This document shows, in pieces, positions 1 through 5,197 of a DNA stretch of 5,197 nt. Under the pieces are notes generated by a model. The model was not told the origin of the DNA and ran no database searches. It saw only the letters and a list, made by a program, of their open reading frames with translations. Source of the DNA: Phycisphaerales bacterium (GTDB taxonomy: Bacteria; Planctomycetota; Phycisphaerae; Phycisphaerales; UBA1924); assembly GCA_003511945.1 (NCBI GenBank), contig DOJA01000141.1, positions 1-5,197 of the forward strand, given 5' to 3'. A program made the translations under genes and the position numbers. Numbering within the stretch: the first letter of the stretch is position 1; every line of letters starts with the position of its first letter.

Positions 1-209
1 GGGTCGGGCGCGTTCGCCCCCGGGGGAGTGGGGGGGAGGGTGGGGGCGTGATCGGGGCGGGACTTCCCCTGCACCTCCGCCCGCGCCTCTCTCGGCGTGC
101 CCGCGGCGACGGCCCACCGCTCCAGCGCCCACTTGGAGGCCAGCCATCCAGGCCCCAGCGCGACGATCGCCAGCCCCAGCATCGTCAGGTCCGAGCGGCG
201 CCCATTCAT
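1..209 (-). CDS. Hypothetical protein, N-terminal part, probable membrane anchor (3' end beyond window)
   Basis: An open frame starts at ATG 209-207 and reaches the window edge without a stop, giving 69 residues. It begins MNGRRSDLTMLGLAIVALGP. Residues about 8-28 form one hydrophobic stretch after a short basic N-terminus (RR at 4-5), which suggests a signal anchor or first membrane helix with the rest outside the cytoplasm. Residues about 38-69 are charged and then rich in Pro, Gly and Arg, like a linker. ATG 209 is the only usual start in this frame, because an in-frame TGA lies at 245-243. No good Shine-Dalgarno precedes it. It follows carB by 37 nt on the same strand with no convincing terminator between, so read-through from the operon is plausible. 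I do not recognise the family and assign no function. The left part is so G-rich on the plus strand that codon composition gives little support. Confidence 0.45.
   Translation of the reverse strand, partial: MNGRRSDLTMLGLAIVALGPGWLASKWALERWAVAAGTPREARAEVQGKSRPDHAPTLPPTPPGANAPD
22..46 (+). other. Candidate G-quadruplex motif (plus strand)
   Basis: Four G-runs of 5, 7, 3 and 5 bases lie at 22-26, 30-36, 38-40 and 42-46, separated by AGT, A and T. This meets the usual pattern of four runs of at least three G with loops of 1-7 nt. The G-rich strand is the template strand of the minus-strand ORF at 1-209, so the mRNA there would be C-rich and code for a Pro-rich stretch. Next to it, 17-26 is a 10-bp palindrome of five C and five G. 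Formation in vivo is unknown, and a high-GC genome can give such motifs by chance. Confidence 0.4.
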
Positions 210-246
210 GCGGCTTTGATCGGCCGCCCCGCCGGGGGGGCTTCAG

Positions 247-3200
247 TCAGCCGAGGTTCACATACTCCGACCAGGGCTTGATCTCCAGGTCCTCCACCCG
301 GACCCGGGTGAGCGCCTCCGCCAGGCGCTGGGCGATCTGGCGGTTGGTCACCAGCGGCACATTGTGATCGACCGCCGTCCGTCGGATGGCGTACCCGTTG
401 GTCAGCTCCTCGACCTGTGCGCTCTTGGGGATGTTGATCACCAGGTCGATCTTGCCCTCCTTGATGTAGTCCACCGCCGTCACGGCGGCCTCCTTGTCCA
501 GGGGCCAGTGCACGCTGACCGCGGGGATGTCGTTGTCCACCAGGAACCGGGCGGTCCCGGAGGTGGCGTAGAAGGTGATCCCCAGCCGGTGCAGCGCCTT
601 GGCCGCGGGCAGCAGTTCGGCCTTGCTCTCGATCGACCCGGCGCTCAGGAGGATCGACCTCACCGGGAACCGGTAGCCCACGCTGATGAGCGATTTGAGG
701 AACGCTTCGTAGAAGTCCTCGCCCAGGCACCCCACCTCGCCGGTGGACGCCATCTCGACGCCCAGCGTGGGGTCGGCGCCGTCGAGGCGCGTGAAGGAGA
801 ACTGCGACGCCTTCACGCCCACATGGTTGAACTCGAACACCGCCTTGTCGATCTTCTCCACGGGCTCGTCGACGATCACCCGCGTGGCGATGTCGATGAA
901 GTTCTGCCCGATGACCTTGGAGACGAACGGGAACGATCGTGACGCACGGAGGTTGCACTCGATGACCTTCACGGCGTTGTTCTTGGCGATGAACTGGATG
1001 TTGAACGGCCCGTCGATGCGCAGGCGGGCCGCGATCGCCCGCGCGCTCTTCTTCATCTGGCGCATCGTCTCGAGGTAGGTCCGCTGGGCCGGGAAGACGA
1101 GCGTCGCGTCGCCCGAATGAACGCCCGCGTTCTCGACATGCTCGCTGATGGCGTAGACGACGATGTCGCCGTCCTTCGCCACCGCGTCGAACTCGATCTC
1201 CTTGGCGTTCTCCTCGAACTTGCTCATCACCACCGGGTGCTCTGGGGAGAGCAGGGTGGCCTGCTTCAGGTAGCGGACCAGCTCGTCGTCGTTCAGCGCC
1301 ACCGCCATGGCCGCCCCGCTCAGCACATACGACGGGCGGATCAGCACGGGGTACCCGACGCCGCGCGCGAACGCCAGCGCCTCGTCCAGCGAGGTCAGCT
1401 CCTGCCACAGCGGCTGGTCGATCCCCAGTTCGTCCAGCAGACTGCTGAAGCGGTGGCGGTTCTCGGCGGCGTCGATGCTCTCGGGGCTCGTCCCCAGCAC
1501 GCGCACCCCGGCCCGCTCCAGCTTCATCGCCAGGTTGTTGGGCGTCTGCCCGCCCATCGAGATGACCACCCCCTTGAAGGGCATCATCCCGAAGATCTCC
1601 CGCACCGTCTCCAGCCGGATCTCGTCGAAGAACAGCCGGTCGAACTCGTCGTAGTCGGTGCTCACCGTCTCGGGGTTGCAGTTGAGCATGACGGTGTGGC
1701 GCCCCAGCCGGCGCAGCGCCATGCCCGCGTTCACGCAGCACCAGTCGAACTCCACCGAGCACCCGATCCGGTACGCCCCCGAGCCCAGGATCAGCACCGA
1801 GTCCGCGTCCTCGAAGTGGACATCGTCCTCGACCCCGTGGTAGGTCAGGTAGAGGTAGTTCGTCTTCGCCGGGAACTCCCCCGCCAGGGTGTCGATCTGC
1901 TTGACGAACGGGCGCACGCCCAGCTCGTGCCGCCGACGGAACACCTCGTCCTCGCCCGCGCCGGTCAGCACGCCGAGCTGCTCGTCGCTGTACCCCGCGG
2001 TCTTGGCCTCGCGCATCGCCTCGGCGTTCATCCCGGGCAGCCCGCCCGAGGCCCGGACGCGGGCGCCGATGCGCACGATCCGCTCCATCTTCCGCAGGAA
2101 CCAGCGGTCGATGTGGCTCAGCGCGTGGATCCGGTCCACGCTCCACCCCTTCTGCAGCGCCAGGGCGACCGCGAAGATCCGGTGCTCGGTCGGCTGGGCC
2201 AGCTCCTGCTCCAGGTCAGCGAAGGCGAACAGCCCGTCCGCGTTGGCCACCAGCCCGCGCGCGCCGGTCTCGATCATCCGAAGGCCCTTCTGCAGCGCCT
2301 CCTCGAAGGTCCGCCCGATCGCCATCACCTCGCCCACGGACTTCATCGCCGAGCCGATCTGGCGCGACACCCGCCGGAACTTCCGCAGGTCCCAGCGCGG
2401 GATCTTCACGATCACATAGTCGAGCGCCGGCTCGAAGAACGCCCTGGTCACCTTCGTGATCGCGTTGGGCAGTTCGTGCAGCCCGTAGCCCAGCGCCAGC
2501 TTCGCCGCCACGAACGCCAGCGGGTACCCCGTCGCCTTGCTCGCCAGCGCGCTCGAGCGGCTCAGGCGGGCGTTCACCTCGATGATCCGGTACTCCCCCG
2601 TCCGGGGCGAGAGCGCGTACTGGATGTTGCACTCTCCCACGATCCCCAGGTGCCGGATCACCCGGATCGCCACCTCCCGCAGCCGGTGGTACTCCTCGTT
2701 GCTCAGCGTCTGGCTCGGCGCGACGACGATGCTCTCGCCCGTGTGGATGCCCAGCGGGTCCAGGTTCTCCATGTTGCACACGGTGACGCAGTTGTCGAAG
2801 CGGTCGCGCACGACCTCGTACTCGACCTCCTTCCACCCCTCCAGGTACTCCTCGATCAGCACCTGGGCCGTGTAGGAGAGCGCCCGCTCCACCCGCTGTC
2901 TCAGCGTCTTCTCGTCCCGGCACAGCCCCGACCCCAGCCCGCCCAGCGCGTAGGCGATCCGCATCATGATCGGGTACCCGAGCCCCGACGCGATCTCCAC
3001 CGCCTCCTCGACGCTCCCTGCGCCCTTGCTCCGCGGGGCCAGGGCGCCCACCTCGTTCAGCCGATCCACGAACCGCTCGCGGTCCTCCGTGTCGATGATC
3101 GTCTGCACCGGCGTTCCCAGGACGCGCACGCCGTGCTTGGCCAGCACACCCGTCCGGTGCAGCGCCAGCCCGCAGTTCAGCGCCGTCTGGCCGCCGAACG

Positions 3201-3459
3201 AGAGCAGGATCCCGTCCGGCTTCTCCCGCTCGATCACCCGCTCCACGAACAGCGGCGTGACCGGCAGGAAGTACACCCGGTCCGCCAGGTGGTCGCTGGT
3301 CTGGATCGTCGCGATGTTCGGGTTGATGAGGACCGTCGTGATCCCCTCTTCCTTCAGCGCCTTGATCGCCTGGCTGCCCGAGTAGTCAAACTCGCCCGCC
3401 TCGCCGATCTTCAGCGCGCTGCTGCCCAGGATCACGACCTTCTTCACCGTTTCACGCAA
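247..3459 (-). CDS. carB: Carbamoyl-phosphate synthase large subunit, CPS1/CAD-like type
   Basis: CarB makes carbamoyl phosphate from bicarbonate, ammonia delivered by CarA, and two ATP, in the cytoplasm, for pyrimidine and arginine synthesis. The protein is 1070 residues, full length for the family (E. coli about 1073). Two homologous ATP-grasp halves are visible. The first, about 1-400, has a FGGQTALN motif near 88 and metal/ATP ligands Q280, E294, N296 and R298 in IIEVNARLSRSS. The oligomerisation region is about 401-550. The second half, about 553-930, has MGGQTPNN near 635 and Q822, E834, N836 and R838 in VIECNLRASRSF. A C-terminal MGS-like allosteric domain covers about 935-1060. The start is TTG (3459-3457), chosen because GAGGAG lies 7 nt upstream and an in-frame TGA at 3489-3487 rules out anything longer; GTG at codon 5 is less well placed. 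Many motifs match animal CPS1/CAD rather than E. coli CarB. No frameshift or missing catalytic residue was seen. Confidence 0.98.
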   Translation of the reverse strand: MRETVKKVVILGSSALKIGEAGEFDYSGSQAIKALKEEGITTVLINPNIATIQTSDHLADRVYFLPVTPLFVERVIEREKPDGILLSFGGQTALNCGLALHRTGVLAKHGVRVLGTPVQTIIDTEDRERFVDRLNEVGALAPRSKGAGSVEEAVEIASGLGYPIMMRIAYALGGLGSGLCRDEKTLRQRVERALSYTAQVLIEEYLEGWKEVEYEVVRDRFDNCVTVCNMENLDPLGIHTGESIVVAPSQTLSNEEYHRLREVAIRVIRHLGIVGECNIQYALSPRTGEYRIIEVNARLSRSSALASKATGYPLAFVAAKLALGYGLHELPNAITKVTRAFFEPALDYVIVKIPRWDLRKFRRVSRQIGSAMKSVGEVMAIGRTFEEALQKGLRMIETGARGLVANADGLFAFADLEQELAQPTEHRIFAVALALQKGWSVDRIHALSHIDRWFLRKMERIVRIGARVRASGGLPGMNAEAMREAKTAGYSDEQLGVLTGAGEDEVFRRRHELGVRPFVKQIDTLAGEFPAKTNYLYLTYHGVEDDVHFEDADSVLILGSGAYRIGCSVEFDWCCVNAGMALRRLGRHTVMLNCNPETVSTDYDEFDRLFFDEIRLETVREIFGMMPFKGVVISMGGQTPNNLAMKLERAGVRVLGTSPESIDAAENRHRFSSLLDELGIDQPLWQELTSLDEALAFARGVGYPVLIRPSYVLSGAAMAVALNDDELVRYLKQATLLSPEHPVVMSKFEENAKEIEFDAVAKDGDIVVYAISEHVENAGVHSGDATLVFPAQRTYLETMRQMKKSARAIAARLRIDGPFNIQFIAKNNAVKVIECNLRASRSFPFVSKVIGQNFIDIATRVIVDEPVEKIDKAVFEFNHVGVKASQFSFTRLDGADPTLGVEMASTGEVGCLGEDFYEAFLKSLISVGYRFPVRSILLSAGSIESKAELLPAAKALHRLGITFYATSGTARFLVDNDIPAVSVHWPLDKEAAVTAVDYIKEGKIDLVINIPKSAQVEELTNGYAIRRTAVDHNVPLVTNRQIAQRLAEALTRVRVEDLEIKPWSEYVNLG

Positions 3460-3466
3460 GGGAGTG

Positions 3467-3472
3467 CTCCTC
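3467..3472 (-). promoter_or_regulatory. Shine-Dalgarno of carB
   Basis: The minus strand reads GAGGAG, then a 7-nt spacer CACTCCC, then TTG at 3459. This decides the TTG start of carB. The site lies just outside the intercistronic repeat, so carB can initiate independently of carA unless mRNA folding interferes. Confidence 0.8.
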
Positions 3473-3479
3473 GATCCAC

Positions 3480-3503
3480 CACAGAGTCACCGAGACACAG
3501 AGG
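3480..3503 (+). repeat. carB-side arm: three 8-bp units
   Basis: On the plus strand the units are CACAGAGT (3480-3487), CACCGAGA (3488-3495) and CACAGAGG (3496-3503), a degenerate direct repeat with an exact 8-bp period. The arm also supplies the in-frame TGA (3489-3487, minus strand) that closes the carB frame upstream. Confidence 0.8.
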
Positions 3504-3610
3504 AGCAGACTAGATCGGACGCAGATGGGAAAGCGCTCACCGGAGCGCACCCACACGCCCCCGTCGTCCGACGCGCGCCCCCGCTCTTCTGGTCTGATCT
3601 CCGATCTCAC

Positions 3611-3634
3611 TCTCCGTGCCTCCGTGCCTCCGTG
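3611..3634 (-). repeat. carA-side arm: three 8-bp units
   Basis: On the minus strand the units are CACGGAGG (3634-3627), CACGGAGG (3626-3619) and CACGGAGA (3618-3611). It is more regular than the opposite arm and begins 2 nt after the carA stop codon. Confidence 0.8.
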
Positions 3635-3636
3635 GT

Positions 3637-4839
3637 TCATCCGTCCAGACTGTCCACGAACTCATCAAACAAGTGCGCCGTGTCCACCGGCCCCGGGTTC
3701 GCCTCGGGATGGAACTGCACGCTGCGGAACCGTCCCGACGAGTGCCGGATCCCCTCGTTGGTCCCGTCGTTGAGGTTCTCGTACCAGGGCGACCATCCCT
3801 TGGGGAGCGTGCCGGAGTCCACCGCGAACCCGTGGTTCTGGCTCGTGAGCGCGCACCGGTGCGTGCCCACCTCGATCACCGGCTGGTTCTGGCCGCGATG
3901 GCCGTACTTCAGTTTGAAGGTCTTCGCCCCGATCGCCAGAGCCAGCAGCTGGTTGCCCAGGCACACGCCCATCGTGGGAGTTCCCCGCTCGATCGCCCCC
4001 CGGACCTGCGCGATGGTCGGCGCATAGGTCGTCGGGTCCCCCGGCCCGTTGCTCAGCATCACCCCGTCCAGCCGCTCCGACGAGAGGTCAAAGTCCCACG
4101 GGACGCGCAGCACCTCCAGCCCCCGCGCCAGCAGCGACCGCGCGATGTTGTGCTTGCACCCGCAGTCCACCAGCGCCACCCGCCCGCCATCGTTCCCAGC
4201 GCCCAGCAGCACCGGCTTCTTCACGCTGACCAGCGGCCCGACCGTCATGTGATTCGGGTCGAACATGTCGACCGGCTCACCATCCACGACCAGCCGCCCC
4301 AGCATCGAGCCCCGCTCGCGCAGGCGCTTGGTCAGCGCCCGGGTGTCGACGCCCGTGATCGCCGAGATCCCCTCCCGGTCGAGCCACTCCGCCAGACTCC
4401 GCGAGGCCTCCCAGTGGCTGAATGCCTCCGAGTAGTCGGCGACCACCAGCCCGCGCGCGTGGATCTTCCACGACTCGAGGCGCGCCTCCATCCCGTCGGC
4501 GTCGGACTCACCGCCGGGCACGCCGTAGTTCCCGACCAGCGGGTAGGTGCAGACGATGATCTGCCCGAAGTACGACGGATCCGTCAGCGTCTCGGGGTAC
4601 CCGACCATGCCGGTGGTGAAGACGACCTCGCCGGAGGTCGAGGCGCGTCGTCCGAACGAGCGTCCCTCGAAGACCGTCCCGTCCTCCAGTTCCAACCTGG
4701 CCCGCACCGCGACCGGCGGCGGTTCCAAAGCAACAGCGTGACTCGTGGGCAAGCAGTCCTCCTCCAGAACAGTTTCGGCGGGTTCCCGGGTGAGCACTTC
4801 GACCGGGCGCAAGCCCAGTTCGGTCAGCCTGGTGGTCAT
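3637..4839 (-). CDS. carA: Carbamoyl-phosphate synthase small subunit (glutamine amidotransferase)
   Basis: CarA hydrolyses glutamine and passes ammonia through a tunnel to CarB. The protein is 400 residues. The CPSase small-chain domain covers about 47-200 (LELEDGTVFEG near 49-59, LTDPSYFGQI near 85-94, ITGVDTRALTKRL near 161-173). The class I glutamine amidotransferase domain covers about 220-398. Its catalytic triad is visible as Cys293 in GVCLGNQ and His377/Glu379 in QFHPEA, with SNGPGDP at 263-269 and QNHGFAV at 334-340. Most relatives have His after the nucleophile loop glycine (GICLGHQ); here it is Asn296. The start ATG 4839-4837 overlaps the pyrE stop as ATGA and has GGAGG 7 nt upstream, so it is well supported. 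It leaves about 45 extra residues before the usual N-terminus, rich in Glu, Leu, Thr and Pro and of unknown role. The stop lies at the edge of the intercistronic repeat. Confidence 0.97.
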   Translation of the reverse strand: MTTRLTELGLRPVEVLTREPAETVLEEDCLPTSHAVALEPPPVAVRARLELEDGTVFEGRSFGRRASTSGEVVFTTGMVGYPETLTDPSYFGQIIVCTYPLVGNYGVPGGESDADGMEARLESWKIHARGLVVADYSEAFSHWEASRSLAEWLDREGISAITGVDTRALTKRLRERGSMLGRLVVDGEPVDMFDPNHMTVGPLVSVKKPVLLGAGNDGGRVALVDCGCKHNIARSLLARGLEVLRVPWDFDLSSERLDGVMLSNGPGDPTTYAPTIAQVRGAIERGTPTMGVCLGNQLLALAIGAKTFKLKYGHRGQNQPVIEVGTHRCALTSQNHGFAVDSGTLPKGWSPWYENLNDGTNEGIRHSSGRFRSVQFHPEANPGPVDTAHLFDEFVDSLDG

Positions 4840-5197
4840 GGGCGGGCCTCCGCAACCCTTGGGGCGCCCGGGCGGCTGCCGGGCTTGTCGACGGGGACTC
4901 CGGCAAGGTGCGCGGGCAGCGCGTCCGCGGGCCAGGTCTCAAAGTTGAGGGCCGTCAGCGCAAAGAACGGGACCGGCGGCCTGAACCCGCCGCGGCTGCG
5001 GTCCGCGATCGCCGCGATCCCCGCCACCGTCGCGCCCGCCCCTGTCACCAGCGGCGCCACCTCCATCACGCTGCCCCCGGTCGTCACGACATCCTCCGCC
5101 AGCAGGACGCGTTCCCCCGGCGCGAGCGCGAACCCGCGCCGCAGGGCGAACTTCCCCTCCGCCCCGCGCTCCGCGAACAGCGACCGCACCGGCGCCC
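4836..5197 (-). CDS. pyrE: Orotate phosphoribosyltransferase, C-terminal part (5' end beyond window)
   Basis: PyrE joins orotate to PRPP to give orotidine 5'-phosphate, the penultimate step of UMP synthesis, in the cytoplasm. About 119 codons are visible. The frame is open at 5197, so the gene starts outside; the GTG at 5189 is internal. The fragment has the mobile catalytic-loop region FAERGAEGKFALRRGF, typical of this family, followed by the PRPP-binding motif VLLAEDVVTTGGSV and the C-terminal strands about PFFALTALNFETW. With family length near 180-210 residues, roughly 60-90 N-terminal residues are missing. The Pro/Gly/Arg-rich tail after PVDKPG is short and unremarkable. Its TGA (4838-4836) overlaps the carA ATG by 4 nt, placing pyrE as the upstream, co-translated gene of a pyrE-carA-carB operon. 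Another phosphoribosyltransferase is unlikely given loop, motif and context. Confidence 0.93.
   Translation of the reverse strand, partial: APVRSLFAERGAEGKFALRRGFALAPGERVLLAEDVVTTGGSVMEVAPLVTGAGATVAGIAAIADRSRGGFRPPVPFFALTALNFETWPADALPAHLAGVPVDKPGSRPGAPRVAEARP
4847..4851 (-). promoter_or_regulatory. Shine-Dalgarno of carA inside the pyrE 3' end
   Basis: The minus strand reads GGAGG followed by the 7-nt spacer CCCGCCC and ATG at 4839. The site lies in the last codons of pyrE. Together with the ATGA overlap it supports the upstream carA start and translational coupling of pyrE and carA. Confidence 0.75.

Larger units (their letters stand above)
3474..3642. repeat. Imperfect inverted-repeat (MITE/REP-like) element between carA and carB
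   Basis: Nearly all of the 177-nt carA-carB gap is one imperfect palindrome. Its outer arms, 3480-3503 and 3611-3634, each hold three 8-bp units of the form CACNGAGN, in opposite orientation. They agree at 18 of 24 positions, and three of the differences would be G-U pairs in RNA. Similarity continues inward in gapped form: AGATCGGA occurs at 3512-3519 and, inverted, at 3600-3607, each followed by a related purine-rich stretch ending near AGCG. A GGAT (minus strand) lies at each end, 3639-3642 and 3474-3477, a possible 4-bp target duplication. No transposase gene is present, so any movement would depend on an enzyme elsewhere. The look (CACAGAG units, a CGCAGAT-type core) matches a dispersed repeat family I know from various bacterial genomes. 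Its exact ends and copy number cannot be set from one copy. Confidence 0.75.

Noticed and set aside
226..241. A GC-rich inverted repeat after carB as an intrinsic terminator
   Set aside because: GCCCC can pair with GGGGC in the 37-nt gap, but the stem is short and no U-run follows in the transcript direction. It is not a convincing terminator.
48..281. A plus-strand frame of 77 codons at the left end
   Set aside because: It overlaps the minus-strand ORF and the carB 3' end, gives an Arg/Pro/His-rich product without motifs and has no ribosome binding site; it is a GC-driven shadow.
206..2146. A minus-strand open frame of about 646 codons within carB
   Set aside because: It is an out-of-frame reading of carB, Arg/Gly/Ala/Pro-rich without domains. 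CarB motifs are continuous in the other frame, so this is not a frameshifted part of it.
1117..3513. A plus-strand open frame of about 800 codons opposite carB
   Set aside because: It lies antisense to a fully convincing carB. The product is a low-complexity His/Arg/Leu/Pro-rich string with no recognisable motif, as expected from a shadow frame in GC-rich DNA.
3480..3634. The octamer repeats as a CRISPR array
   Set aside because: The repeats are 8 bp, directly abutting without spacers and inverted between the two ends, with no cas gene nearby.
3452..3640. The 62-codon repeat-spanning frame as a real protein gene
   Set aside because: It is made entirely of the inverted-repeat element, and its ends simply translate the octamer arms. 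Such peptides appear as spurious hypotheticals wherever this repeat occurs. It is kept only as a possible coupling frame in the findings.
4508..4942. A minus-strand frame of about 144 codons across the pyrE-carA junction
   Set aside because: It is out of frame with both recognised genes, Arg/Gly-rich and without motifs, while pyrE and carA explain the region completely.

Overview
The window is a GC-rich bacterial segment holding a minus-strand pyrimidine biosynthesis operon. In transcription order (right to left) it reads: the 3' part of pyrE (orotate phosphoribosyltransferase, cut by the right edge), complete carA and complete carB (small and large subunits of carbamoyl-phosphate synthase), and the first 69 codons of an unrecognised, probably membrane-anchored protein that runs off the left edge. 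No promoter or convincing terminator is visible, so transcription presumably starts upstream of position 5197.

The genes form one pathway. CarA releases ammonia from glutamine and CarB turns it, with bicarbonate and two ATP, into carbamoyl phosphate, the first intermediate of UMP synthesis. PyrE acts later, joining orotate to PRPP. pyrE and carA overlap as ATGA, and carA and carB each have a clear Shine-Dalgarno sequence 7 nt before the start codon. The carA start, with a strong GGAGG, gives the protein an unusual N-terminal extension of about 45 residues. CarB starts at TTG.

Two things stand out. First, this otherwise compact operon has a 177-nt gap between carA and carB, filled by an imperfect inverted-repeat element. 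Each arm carries three 8-bp units of the form CACNGAGN, it starts right at the carA stop codon, and a GGAT lies at each end. It resembles a dispersed CACAGAG-type repeat I know from many bacterial genomes. carA and carB are in the same reading frame, and removing the 165 bp between the two GGAT copies would join them in frame. Second, CarB resembles the animal CPS1/CAD synthetase and Bacteroidetes CarB much more than E. coli CarB, including in its C-terminal allosteric domain.

High GC, this CarB type and the repeat family would fit a planctomycete-like (perhaps Phycisphaerae) or neighbouring lineage. That assignment is an inference with modest confidence. Apart from the intercistronic element, I see no mobile element, RNA gene or defence system; this is mostly a core metabolic region.
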